A stretch of 64,000 nucleotides of DNA, taken from NCBI GenBank assembly GCA_022494885.1, contig JAGVSM010004200.1, forward strand, positions 1 through 64,000, in the 5' to 3' direction. The stretch is from Micrasema longulum (taxonomy: Eukaryota > Arthropoda > Insecta > Trichoptera > Brachycentridae). This document shows, piece after piece, positions 12,346 to 22,564 of the stretch (position 1 is the stretch's first letter; each line of letters opens with the position of its first letter). The notes beneath the pieces are model-generated. The model had not been told where the DNA came from and searched no databases. It was given only the letters and a program-made list of their open reading frames with translations. Position numbers and translations under genes: made by a program.

Positions 12346-13119
12346 TGACATATTAGTTGAAAGATATTCAATGTTTTTAATGCGTCTCCTATTTACATAT
12401 TTCGTATGTAAAAGCTTAGTTAATAAATAAATACAAATTTAATCGTTGGTTTTACTCTGCAATACTTGTTTCCGAAGAATTAAGTTCTGAGTGCGAAAAA
12501 GAATCAGACAAGTGAAAGAACCAGACCACCCTGGACGACTGGTCTTTACTTTAAGATGAAAATCCTGAAAAAATAAATCGAGTAGAAATAAGTACAACTC
12601 GTTTTGGAGAAGTTGGTGCGTTTGCCAATACACCACAAGGTCGGTAATTATGATACATTTAAAAAAATACATGTTAGATGAGTTTTGTTAGATGGAAGAA
12701 ACCTTATCTTACGTACTACAAAAATGATGATACCGTGCAATTGAAGTGCTAATGCGGTGCCCTATGAATCACTTGGTGCGTGTAAGTAAATTATGGTAGT
12801 ATTTCAATGTCTCTTGACTGGCATTTGAAGAGTAATTAGTAAGAGTAAGAAGTTGTAAAAATTGAAGAATAAAAATTAAACAGTATCCACAATTGTTTAT
12901 TCAAAAAATCGATGTTAAAAAATTTCAACTAATTTAACTCATATTCTTAATAAAGTAAAAAGTCTTTTTACACTATTTATTGAATTATGAGTGAGAAATG
13001 ATTTTTTTTTGTCATACTGCATACAATTCTCTAATAATGTATCTCTTGAAATTCAGGTTTTGTCAACAGAGAATTAAAAAGATTTTGTCAAGCACAGGCT
13101 GTTTCGAAAGAGCTACTAT
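12346..13119. other. No gene recognised
   Basis: A slightly GC-richer patch lies at 12470-12660 without a supported frame. Confidence 0.35.
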
Positions 13120-13390
13120 AGACATATTACAACAGAGATGAAGAACATTTTAGAGAAGGTAATATAGAAATCTAGACATCTACAGAGCTTATGACCAGTC
13201 ATTGGCTGGTTAACTTTACTTTACACACTGTGTAACAATCACCATTCTGCCCATATTTGAACATCTATCTTCCTTCAAATCTTTCATCTATTAATGTTTG
13301 TGAAATTAAAGAGCTGAAACTTTTATCTATGCGGGTAAGATTCATCTAATTTAATTATTTTACCTATATACTAGGTAACGCCTAATTTTT
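13120..13390. mobile_element. Family A inverted-repeat element, copy 1
   Basis: Shares in order with other copies: ACAACAGAGATGAAGAACAT, CTACAGAGCTTATGACC, TCATTGGCTGG, CACACTGTGTAA, CACCATTCTGCC, AAAGAGCTGAAAC and CTAGGTAACGCC. The same strings occur at 14.33, 14.68, 15.78-16.35, 18.36, 22.57, 46.29 and 55.6 kb. Non-coding. No transposase is seen in any copy, so it behaves like a MITE or other non-autonomous element. Confidence 0.75.
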
Positions 13391-13437
13391 TTTTTTTCAA
13401 TTTTAATACTTCTTCGTGGACCAGGTGGATTTATTAA

Positions 13438-13574
13438 CAATATTTAGAGTTTGTCCAAATTTTTGAAAACAAGGATGGGATTCAACTATCTGGGGATATT
13501 TTAATATTAACAGCTCCCCAAGGAGCTAAATCCAGTCCTTGTCTACAAAAATTTGTACAAACTCAAAATATTGT
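13438..13574. mobile_element. Family A terminal fold-back
   Basis: Arms 13438-13505 and 13511-13574 are inverted copies of one another. Each carries the family end with GTTTGTCCAAATTTTTG (GTACAAA on one side) and AAGGA..GG...T. It is two element ends face to face with almost no interior. Confidence 0.75.
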
Positions 13575-14330
13575 AGCTACTATTGAGTCGAAGAATATTT
13601 GCAGGACAAGATAGATTGACAATGGATTCGTGATTATTGATTTAAGTTTGTTGATTTTAATTGTGTTGTTGAATTTAATTGACTAATTGTTAATTACAGT
13701 TATAATTAATTGTCGATTTTTCGTGATTTAATTAATCCTTTGTAAAAAATATACTGGACTTAACTAAAATCAACTAAATAAAACTTTTCGACGAAAAAAA
13801 ATGCTGTCAATATTATACATGAGTGTTAAAATAATATTTATAACATGCTTAATGAATATTATTAAATGTTACGATTTCGTTTAACCGGAATATTTAAATG
13901 GTATCGTATTTCCTTAATACGGATGACATTATTTTAAACAAAGGCACCTTTAATTGCAGAAAATGTAACAGTAAGAGGATAACAAACTCATTATACCTTA
14001 CTTTGTGACGTTTTCTTGAATCCTTGGCACACTGTTTCTTTTTATATTTAATCAGTTACACAAGACAGTAAACATTTTTTAATTAGCCGAGCACTAAATT
14101 GTTCTGTTTGTCTAGCAATAACTCTGTATTTTTATTTCGTTCTATTAGTCTTTTAACTGTCGTGCAGCTTCTTCGCAAAGTCTTTAAAAAATAATATTAT
14201 GACTCCATTTTGTTGGCAGAAAATCGGTCGTATCTAAAGATTAAAAGTGCTGAACTGATTTTAAGGGTAGCTTATCAATTAAAACTTGTTTATGTGTAAA
14301 CGTCGGAAAGAATACCTTATAATTAACAAT
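13575..14330. other. AT-rich DNA, no gene seen
   Basis: Nothing supported. Confidence 0.4.
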
Positions 14331-14605
14331 ACTATACTACAACAGAGATAAATAACATTTAATAGAAGAAAATATAGAGTCTAGGCATCTACAGGGCTAA
14401 TGACCTGTCATTGACTGGTTTAAGTGGCCACTTTACCGACTGTAATATGCACCATTCTGCCTTTATTTGCTTCATAATAACATTATTATTGCTTCAATTC
14501 TTCCATCCGTTAATGTTCGTGAAATAAAAGAGCTGAAACCTTTATTGATGTGGATGATATTCATCTGATTGAATTATTACACTCACGTACTAGGCAACAC
14601 CAGAA
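14331..14605. mobile_element. Family A inverted-repeat element, copy 2
   Basis: Same order of strings as copy 1: ACAACAGAGATAAATAACAT, CATCTACAGGGCTAATGACC, GTGGCCACTTTA, CACCATTCTGCC, AAAAGAGCTGAAACC and ACTAGGCAACACC. Confidence 0.75.
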
Positions 14606-14681
14606 AATATATTTTAACAAAGCACTTAATTTGTTGAGAGGGAAAACATTTTAATAATTATGATAAAATTATAAATAAACT

Positions 14682-14946
14682 TCAACAATATTTTGAGTTT
14701 GTCCAAATTTTTGTAGACAAGGACTGGATTCAACTCCCTGGGGAGCTGTTTATATTAACATATTACAACAGAGATGAAGAACATTTAAAAGAAGGTAATA
14801 TAGAAGCCCAGGCATCTACAGAGCTTATGACCTGTCAATGGCTAGTTTAAGTGACCACTTTACACACTGTGTAAAATTCACCATTCTGCCTATATTTGAA
14901 CATATATATTCCTTCAATTCTTTCATCTGTTGATGTTTGTGAAGTG
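14682..14946. mobile_element. Family A inverted-repeat element, copy 3
   Basis: Starts with the family terminus CAACAATATTTTGAGTTTG and runs through CAACTCCCTGGGGAGCTG, ACAACAGAGATGAAGAACAT and CACACTGTGTAA to TGTTTGTGAAGTGAA. This is the best-preserved terminus in the window. Confidence 0.75.
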
Positions 14947-15080
14947 AATGTACATTCTGTACATATGGCAGGTATGCAGTCCTTCTGGTAATATCTTCTT
15001 CCTTGTTCTTCTTAAACAAAGACGACGGGCTTAAATTAAATTCAACATGGTTACCAGCACTACATATGACGAAAACGAAT

Positions 15081-15212
15081 AGAAATGTGCCTACTGCCGG
15101 CTGCGACACAGTACAAATTACTAGTTCATAAACATAATTATTATTTCCTACAAAACTAGAAATGTGCCTACTGCTGACTGTGACACGGTACAAATTACTA
15201 GTACATAAACAG
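15081..15212. repeat. Direct duplication, period 77
   Basis: Unit 1 (15081-15135) and unit 2 (15158-15212) share AGAAATGTGCCTACTGC, GACAC.GTACAAATTACTAG and TTCATAAACA/TACATAAACA with a few transitions. It lies just upstream of the family C motif at 15244. Confidence 0.75.
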
Positions 15213-15345
15213 ATGCATTTCTCTATAAAACACACAGTTTTCCCTGAAGATGGCTCCTGCAATGGAAGCCGAAACGTCGGATCAAATCCAACATACACGG
15301 TATCACCCAAAAAAGACACATAATATTGATAACTGATGTTAACGG
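15213..15345 (+). mobile_element. Family C Penelope-like end with hammerhead-like motif
   Basis: CTGAAGA (15244-15250), a stem GGCTCC/GGAAGCC in 15252-15270, GAAAC (15271-15275), then GTC and GGATCAAATCC, CACGGT and ACCCAAAAAAG. The same order recurs at 19095-19170, where an inverted copy is also present. CTGANGA - stem - GAAA is the hammerhead core order. Stem III would be AC/GT with no loop, so a monomer could not fold; a dimer might. Confidence 0.5.
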
Positions 15346-15779
15346 CTAATATTATGAAAAAGTATGTTTTTAATTATTTTTATTCACTTTCTGTATCATT
15401 GTTCTACCTGTTTAGGATCAAATTAATTTTTTCGGCGTTAATATTAATTCTTAAGCAAAAACCCAACTAATGCAAGTTAAGGATAGTAAATATTATAATG
15501 TACTTAATGTATGGCTTGATTCTCGGAACTAAATAAGATCTTCCTTTGAGCGTGATCGATTTACAGAAAAGTTTTCTAGCAATACCATTTAACTATGTCT
15601 TCTTCCGCAGCATGAAGCAAACTAGGTTTGGCTGGCTGAATAAATCCATCAAGAAGTGTTAAAGCCACGAAAGTAAATGAGTTGGGAACATGGATAGTCG
15701 TTGAACAAAACACAGTTACACCATCCAGAAAATTTAAATGAAAAACATTCAATGTTTTTATACTTATAAATATTTTTTT

Positions 15780-16352
15780 GTGAAGTAAAAGAGCTGAAAC
15801 CTTTATCACGTGGGTGAGATTCATCCGGCTGAACCAAATCACCTACTAGGCAACGCCTGAAAACAATTTTCAATTTTTATACTTCTTCTTTTACCAGGTA
15901 GTAATTCAACAATGTTTGATTATGTCCAAATGCTTGCAGACTGGCTGGATTTCCTCCCTAGGGAGTTGTTCATATTTAAATTTATTTCAACAGAGAGGGA
16001 AAAATTTTCGAGAAGGGAATATGGAAGTCTAGGCATTTACAGGGCTTATGACCTGTCATTGGCTCCCACGTGATAAAGGTTTCAGCTCTTTTACTTCACA
16101 AAAGTCAACAGATGGAAGAGTCGAGGAAATGTGGATGTTCAAACTTGGGCAGAATGGTGAATGTTACACAGTGTGTAAGTGGCCACTTAAACCAGCCAAT
16201 GACAGGTCATAAGCCCTGTAAATGCCTAGACTTCCATATTCCCCTCTCAAAAATGTTTTCCCTCGCCGTTGAAATAAATTTAAATATGAACAACTCCCTA
16301 AGGATGAAATCCAGCCAGTCTGCAAGCATTTGGACATAATCAAACATTGTGA
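15780..16352. mobile_element. Family A palindromic compound element with long terminal inverted repeats
   Basis: Arms 15905-16061 and about 16195-16352 are inverted copies over roughly 157 bases; both outer ends read TTCA(A)CAATGTTTGATTATG outside-in. A second inverted pair overlaps it: 15778-15814 against 16067-16103 (containing GAGCTGAAACCTTTATCACG). The middle holds CAACAGATGGAAGAGT and ACACAGTGTGTAAGTGGCC. No transposase frame: open frames here are by-products of the repeat. Confidence 0.85.
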
Positions 16353-16919
16353 AAAAATACCTTTTTAAGACATTTTATTATTTAAAAAAAATTTTACCAA
16401 CACAAAACTCAAAAAAATGATTGTTTTGTGTGTACCTATTTCTGAATAATTACATTTTTTGTATATTTCTCCGCCATCGTTTTAACCAAAATCTCAAATA
16501 AAGTAAGCATCCCACAATTCACTTTCAAAAGTCGGGATAGATACTGATGTACTTACAATCATAAAATAATACGCCCTCGTGTGTGCCTCCCTTAAGACCT
16601 ACAATGGCGCGCGAAACGAATGGATTTCAAGTTTTCACATTAAACGTTTATCAAGATTTATAAAAGCCAGCAAACATTGAGATTCCCAACAAATAGTACA
16701 ACTAGGACACTTGACCCAGTTTTGCGTTTCTATTAACTTTATACCGCTAGAATGATAAATTGTTCGAAATATACCCAAAGCTCAGTGCGCATAATAACCC
16801 GATGACAAATCAATGAACACAAATCCGAAATGAATAAAACGCAATCTAGAGTAATTTTTTCATTTCTATTCATTCTTTGTCTTGTTATCAACGTACACAT
16901 AATGTTAATATATCAAACA
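16353..16919. other. No gene recognised
   Basis: Short GC-richer patch at 16575-16620 (GGCGCGCGAAACG) without a supported frame. Confidence 0.4.
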
Positions 16920-17040
16920 GATGTGGAAAAAAATAAGTAATGAAAATATGGAAGCGTTTGCATTTATGTACAAGGTTTATGACGTATTATTGATTGGTTT
17001 ACGTGGTCACTTAACATAATGTCGAACATCCACATTTTTT
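16920..17040. mobile_element. Family A fragment, decayed
   Basis: Keeps the order AAATATGGAAG, GGTTTATGACG, TTGATTGGTTTACGTGG.CAC and AACATCCAC. Other landmarks are lost. Confidence 0.4.
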
Positions 17041-17044
17041 TCTT

Positions 17045-17262
17045 TTTTTCTTTTTGTATCACAATTTACATTTACATTTTTTTTTTTTACACCACAACAG
17101 GCCAGGAGGTCTAATTACAGTGGTGAATTACATCACAGAGCACCCAGGCTTGAGAAAAATCACATTTTTAATTTTTGTGTTCTCACCGGGAATCGAACCC
17201 GGAACCTTGCGTGCGTGAGTCAAGCGTCTTGACCACTACACCACGGAGGCCGCCGAATAGGC
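17045..17262 (-). mobile_element. tRNA-derived SINE, family 1, copy 1
   Basis: Read on the minus strand: GGCGGCCTCCGTGGTGTAGT, GGTCAAGACGCTTGACTCAC, then a perfect Pol III B box GGTTCGATTCC, then GAGAACACAAAAATT, a body with CAAGCCTGGGTGCTCTGTG and GGCCTGTTGTGGTGT, and an A-rich tail with ATGTAAATGT. TGGTGTAGTGG is a good A box. Two other copies are at 24998-25210 and 31998-32095. No anticodon-arm structure of a real tRNA follows, so it is a SINE and not a tRNA gene. Confidence 0.88.
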
Positions 17263-17292
17263 CTTGAGGCCCAATTACAGTGGTACAGTACT
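17250..17292 (-). repeat. Second partial SINE body upstream of the SINE head
   Basis: The plus strand reads AGGCCTTGAGGCCCAATTAC then AGTGGTACAG, a diverged copy of AGGCCAGGAGGTCTAATTAC, AGTGGTGAAT inside the same SINE at 17101-17126. So part of a second SINE body abuts the head. This may be a dimer or an adjacent insertion. Confidence 0.55.
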
Positions 17293-17355
17293 ATACTCAT
17301 TGCTGCGATTATGACAGGAAGCTAAAGACGTCATATTTTCACCGTGACGGTCTAG

Positions 17356-17690
17356 TTGAAGATAAATTCCCTCTAGCAAATCCGAAGATACACTACCGAC
17401 CCTCCACATTCAAGTCATGGGTAGGTACGTCGATATGTAACAAGGGAAAGCGTACGACACAGTACACATATCTACGCACTAAAGTGACATAGTTTAATTA
17501 TGACATCAAATTTGAAGATAAATTCTTCCATGCAATTACGAAGATACATTACCGATCCCTCCACCGATCAAGTTTTGATGTAAGTGCATCGGTTTGTACC
17601 GACGGGTCTAGTACCCCTCGATACGCATATCTACGCATTAAAAGTGACAAAAAATTTATTCCACCGAGCAATTCCTCCATGATTTATTTA
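17356..17690. repeat. Tandem duplication, period 156, with a third partial unit
   Basis: TTGAAGATAAATTC occurs at 17356 and 17512. GAAGATACA.TACCGA, ACCGA.C...GGT and CATATCTACGCA.TAAA follow in the same order in both. A shorter third trace (ATTTATTCC, GCAATT) begins near 17650. Confidence 0.75.
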
Positions 17691-18361
17691 AAATTTTAAT
17701 AGTTCCGAGGTGGGCATTTTTTTTTTCTTAAAACCTTATTTAAATTATGAGAGAGAAATAAGTCAATTTTAAAGGTGAATAGAATTATAACATAACTGTC
17801 AGTTTTGAAAACAAACGCCTAGATGCAGAGATAATGTAGCTAGATTCTGCCTTATTAACATATAAGAGCATCAAGGCAAAAAACGTTGCCACGATAAAAA
17901 GTAAATTTTTCTTTTTTATTTTTTTTTATCTGTTTTACTTTATTCCGGGGTGTGCGTATCGAGACGTTAAAGAGCTGGTTTTGAAATCGCTCGGTAGATA
18001 AATACTAACAATCGTTTAGCATTCTGTTTTGATAATTGTCAAAAATCATATAAAAATCATGTTCAAACGATCTTTTTTCCTTGAGTTGGATTTAATAATC
18101 GCTTTGAAGTGAACACTTTTTATCACAGAAGCCTATTTTAAATATAAATGAGAACTGTGTTAATTTTTATTGAATTAAGGATCACGGACTAAATTTTCGG
18201 GGTCATACGTTGGTTAAATTCAATCATATGACGTCGAGATAACAAGTTGGTAGAACATACCAGGGTATGTGAAGATAGCACAGAAGTTAAGTGTACTGTC
18301 TCGATATGTACAGATGAAGATAGCGTTCATGATCGCGGCAGGTTCTAAAGCTTAAAAAGTT
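17691..18361. other. AT-rich DNA, no gene seen
   Basis: Nothing supported. Confidence 0.4.
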
Positions 18362-18560
18362 TAAAATATTCTGAGTTTGTCCAAATATTTGTAGACAAGG
18401 ACTGGATTTCACATCCTAGAAAGTTATTGATTAACACATAACAACAAAAATTGAGAAGATTTCAGAAAAGGAAATATGGAAGTCCAGGAATTTAAAGGGC
18501 CCATAACCTATCATTGTAGGTTAACGGGGCTACTTTATACACTATTCATAATGTTGCAAA
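18362..18560. mobile_element. Family A element fragment
   Basis: Keeps AATATTCTGAGTTTGTCC, GTAGACAAGGACTGGATT, GGAAATATGGAAGTCCAGG and CCATAACCTATCATTG in family order. Confidence 0.65.
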
Positions 18561-18789
18561 ACTCATTAAGCAAACGTTTTACAATTATATAATATTGTAT
18601 GTACTGAAACTAACATGTAAATAAGATGAAAATCATGAATTTATTAACATTTATTTTGTTTACATTTGTTACAATTTTTATTACGTAATATATCACTTTA
18701 TTTATTAAAACTAAAAAACCCACATAGGAATGGACTTTGAGTGGGTATACTAAATTGAGAAAACAATATGAAATCTAATGTGTAGATGT

Positions 18790-19610
18790 ATTTTAAAACG
18801 ATTTTTGTTACAATTTGTGTAGTTGCAGTTAGACGTGCTAAAAATAGTGCAACAGTTGTGTTCAATACAGTTTCACATATCCTATCATTTTTATTGTTAT
18901 ATGTAACATTATAATTATTTTTTGTAAAACTGTTTCAGCGGTTAAATAAATAGGTGCAAAGGTTTTCACGGCCACTGTTATCAATATGTTTCTTTTTTGG
19001 GTAATCCAGTGTGTGTTGGATCTGTTCCGACGTTTCAGCTACCATTGTTTACTTTGGCTAACATCCTTTTTTTCTACAAGACACTCAGTTTACCCTGAAG
19101 ATTATTCCTGCAATGGTAGCCGAAACATCGGAACAAATCCAACACACACGGTTTTTACCCAAAAAAGCAACATATTGTTTAAGTAGTTGTTTGTACCAGA
19201 TTGTTCGCCAACGCTGATGTTAACTGTTTTTTTATTACCGTTTTACAAAACAGTTTAAATTGTGTAATGGTTATTGGAACTGCCTCTTTAAATTTAATAA
19301 CTTAAACTGCTACTTCGTTAAAAGTTTAACAGCTTAATTTATTTTAGTAAAACCGTGTCATAAGTTGCTTATACCACATTTTTCGCTAACGCTTCTCTTA
19401 AATGTTATTTAGAAAACGTTTCATAAAACAGTTCAATTTGTGTAGCGGTAACTGTTCTTACGCATTTTCTATTAAATAATCGAAACCCCTTTTTTGTAAG
19501 AAGTAACAGTTTAATTAATTTGGGTGAAACTGTTTCAGTAGTCAATAGTACCGGATTTTTGCCAACGCTACTCTCAAATGTTATTTAGAAACCGTTTTAC
19601 TTTAAAAATG
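18790..19610. repeat. Roughly 177-bp tandem array, about four units, split by a fold-back
   Basis: GC(C/T)AACGCT occurs at 19207, 19385 and 19561, spacing 178 and 176. Each unit repeats AAACAGTT.AA.TTGTGTA, then GT(A/G)AAAC.GTTTCA. A further diverged unit lies at 18790-18965 and ends with GTAAAACTGTTTCAGCGG; the array resumes after the inverted-repeat element at about 18970-19190. Confidence 0.7.
18980..19175. mobile_element. Family C fold-back inserted in the tandem array
   Basis: Left arm 18980-19050 and right arm 19100-19175 are inverted copies (CTTTTTTGGGTAA and CAGTGTGTGTTGGATCTGTTCC against GGAACAAATCCAACACACAC and TTACCCAAAAAAG). The right arm carries CTGAAGA (19095-19101) and GAAAC (19122-19126). 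Confidence 0.7.
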
Positions 19611-19689
19611 TTTGATGTTCATAACCCAATCAATGCGTTTTTAGAATGCCTACTAAAAGCATCTGGTTTCAAATCGACATGTTGTTTTT

Positions 19690-19860
19690 ATATTTTTGTG
19701 CAACAACTGCAGTGAAAGTGTATTGTTGGTTTAATTGATGTCCTGATGAAGATACGAGTACGTCTCGAAACCGGTAGACAAAGAGAAGTGGGTAAGTAGT
19801 TACATACAAATATTCAATAACATCTAGTAAAATGTTTTACCATAAAGTAAATGATTTAAA
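19690..19860 (+). mobile_element. Family B element, one arm
   Basis: CTGATGA (19743-19749), stem GATACG/CGTCTC with loop AGTA (19751-19766, one mismatch), GAAAC (19767-19771), then CGGTAGACA and GGGTAAGTAG, then TAACATCTAGTAAAATGTTT. The inverted partner arm is missing. Confidence 0.65.
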
Positions 19861-20425
19861 TATTAGAACATATTTTCTTTCAAATGTATTATGATCCAGT
19901 ACATATTATTACTTCTCTGAAATTTATTCCAGAACAATAGGTATGATGTTCAAAAGTTTTAGTACTTTGGAATATCATTAATTGTTACCTTGAGATAAAT
20001 CTCTGTATCCAAGCTTTAACATAAATATTAATTTCTTGGCGCCAGAAAATAATAATACAGCCATCTCCCAAACTACGCACTGAGAGTTGTTATCTCATTC
20101 AACTGCCGCTAGGTAATTGTTTCTCCTTTGGAGTTGATAAATATAGGGGATTGGGTCCGCGGTGAAATGGGATGAGATCACCGAATCCGGCAACTTAAGG
20201 TGCTTATTCACTGTTCACTGGCAGTTCGGCGGGGGTTTAGTAGATATTTGTTAATTAAGTCATAAAAATATTATTTTACTCAAATATTAACACTATTTTA
20301 TTTGTTTGGTATTTTAAAAACCCGTTAAGTACAACCCGAATAAAAATATTATCAGATCTATACCCTGTTCAACGAGACTGGCCCTCGTTGCACGTGCTCG
20401 CCACGAGCCTAATGCGTGAAATACC
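19861..20425. other. Likely non-repeat DNA, target of the hAT insertion
   Basis: Contains GC-richer patches at 20145-20240 and 20370-20425. No frame is supported. It may be single-copy DNA, which would make the hAT at 20434 easy to test for presence or absence. Confidence 0.3.
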
Positions 20426-20433
20426 GTCTAGAC

Positions 20434-21929
20434 CAGTGTTTTCCAAGGTGGGGAATAACGCCTCAGAGGTTAGGCACCACGTTTTTTAAAAATTTAAATC
20501 TTAAAGTAGGGCACACATATCATACATATTGTTATGTGTGTTCTAATAATAACATTGCAAATATATTTAATTTTCAAATTGTTTATCACATATGTCTTGA
20601 CCATTATTTTAAATTTTGATATGTTTTTTTCTTCATAAATATTTTTTTCCATTTCGCAATACTTTTAAATTGCTTTAAATAAGATTGAATTTTGTGACTT
20701 TGCCTTTTTCCTAAATGGAAGTCTAATTTTGTTATTTTCTCTAGTATTGTGATCGTGTTCATGCTGGTTCCGATCAATTTTTTTCCAAAATTCTGTTTTT
20801 TTATTAGAGTTTATAATTTTATGAACAAACATCATTGTATTGTAAAATATTCTTTGTTTATATGTTAATAATTTCATTTCATCGACTTTACCCTCGTATA
20901 TCTGTTTTTTTCAAAATGATTCTAAAGGCTTTATTTTGTAATACAGTTAGTTTATCTATGTTTTCTTTGTTTGATAAAAATAAAATGCTACTACAGTAGT
21001 TAACGTGTGGTTCAATAATTGCTTTGTAAATAGTTTTGAAAGAGTCCTTATCAATAAATCTTCTGATCCTTCCCAAAATTGATATTTTTTTTGCAATCTT
21101 ATTTATTACCATCTTAGCGTTTTGGTGAAATGTAAGTTTTGAATCCAACATTACACCTAAATATTTAATGTTTCAGAGATAAGACACGTCGGCATTCCAC
21201 ATATAAAGAGGAATACTCATCGGTCATAAAAAAAATTCCTGAGATGTACAAAATTGTAATATACGCCAAATTGTATTTAAAAAATAATGAAACTCGAAAC
21301 AATTTCAATAATTATCTAAAAACACAAAACCTGTGCAGGATGTAGAAATTATGGCATGGATTTTTTAAGAAACTAACACAAAATATCCTAATATTATTTT
21401 GCATGACAGAAAATTATTATTACCCTTTCCCTCATCTTATTTCGTGGAATGTGGTTTTAGCGCCATTAGCGATTTCATCATTCAAAAATTAAATCGATAG
21501 GATTTAACCAATAGAGGTATAGAGGAGACCTAAGACTGAAATTAACTAAGCTTGATCCGGACATCAATTTTTTTTGTAGCAAGCGTTATTGAATTTAATC
21601 ATGAATTACGCGCCAAGATTATGTGTGTTTGTACACAATTTCAATTGTCACTTGTGTTTCATAATTTTATTATTTTAGTTTAATTATTTTCAGTTTTATT
21701 TTATTCTACTTAATAAAATTCTTAATTTATGTTTTGTAATTGTTTCAGTTATAATATATGTATTAGAATAGGTTTTATTTTATTTCATCAGGGGTTTATA
21801 TGTTTACAAACATTTTACAATATTGTTTGTAAATTTATCTGCTTTTTAATTAAAAAAGATGCCGGTGGGGCATCTGACTTTTGAAAAGACTACGGTGGGG
21901 CATGGCATAAATAAGGCTGGGAAACACTG
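20434..21929. mobile_element. hAT-like DNA transposon, non-autonomous, 8-bp target duplication
   Basis: Ends CAGTGTTTTCCA (20434) and, reading inward from 21929, CAGTGTTTCCCA: 11 of 12 match. The flanks are identical 8-bp copies GTCTAGAC at 20426-20433 and 21930-21937, the target length of hAT elements, with a central TA. Near the right end GGTGGGGCAT is repeated twice, like subterminal repeats. No transposase is seen in the 1.5 kb; the interior holds a LINE RT fragment on the minus strand. Confidence 0.9.
20665..21180 (-). pseudogene. LINE RT C-terminal fragment inside the hAT element
   Basis: The minus strand from about 21168 reads IKYLGVMLDSKLTFHQNA, later FKTIYKAIIEPHVNYCSSIL and LTVLQNKAFRIILKK, then after a frameshift near 20890 VDEMKLLTYKQRIF and the DHNTR motif of LINE C-termini. 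The order YLGVxLDxKLTF ... YxAxIxPHxxYC ... LQNKAxRII is that of Jockey/CR1-type enzymes. The frame is otherwise open for about 160 codons, so this is one of the less damaged RT pieces here. It lacks the catalytic palm. Confidence 0.82.
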
Positions 21930-21937
21930 GTCTAGAC

Positions 21938-22404
21938 ATTCTGTGAACAAACACCTACACTCAATGGTCCGCATTACGGATTAAGCTAAGTTTGTAATAT
22001 CGAAATAAAAAATATTTTAATGACAGGAAATAAATTGAATTACTAAAACAGTAACCTTCGAATAATCAGTTAACATTTTTTTCCCCATTTTTTATGTTTG
22101 AAATAACTGTGTACTTACATTTTTTTTACTAAAAAAAAACAATATTTAATAATACCCACAGATGTATACTATTAAGAATAAGGCTCTAACAGCTAATTAA
22201 ATAAATTGCCATCATAATGTTCCTAGAAAAAGTAGTCAGAGAAGATAGAACGACAAAAAAATAATTCGTCCATTCATGCACATTTTCTACACATCCATTT
22301 GAAATAAAAAATCAGTGACAAACTGTTGATTTCGAATGCATTTTTTTTATAAATATTATCTGCTTCAAAACCTTATCCGTACTAATGAAACATAAGGTGC
22401 TGAA
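21938..22404. other. AT-rich DNA, no gene seen
   Basis: Starts with a short non-repetitive patch continuing the hAT target site. Confidence 0.35.
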
Positions 22405-22446
22405 AGATTATTCTCTGCCTACCTCTATGGGAAAACGGCTTGACGG
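22405..22446 (+). mobile_element. RTE 3' terminal fragment
   Basis: ATTCTCTGCCTACCTCTATG followed by GGAAAACGGCTTGACGG matches the RTE 3' end at 25244-25280 (TATCCTCTCTGCC, GGGGAAACAGCGGGATGG). Confidence 0.5.
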
Positions 22447-22564
22447 TTTATTTTATAACCTGTCATTGGCTAATTTGAGCTTTTACCTTCATTAAAATCA
22501 ACAGTAAAATGCTTAATTAAAATATGCCACAAAAGAAATGTAAAACATTATGTAGAACATTAAT

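Noticed and set aside
14825..15319. 164-codon minus-strand open frame
   Set aside because: It runs through a family A repeat, a 77-bp duplication and a family C end. No domain, and the non-ATG start and composition fit chance.
17185..17262. Functional tRNA gene on the minus strand
   Set aside because: A and B boxes are good, but three copies share a SINE body and A-rich tail, and no proper anticodon arm is formed.
18790..19610. CRISPR-like array
   Set aside because: Units are about 177 bp, diverged along their whole length and without unique spacers; eukaryotic tandem repeat.
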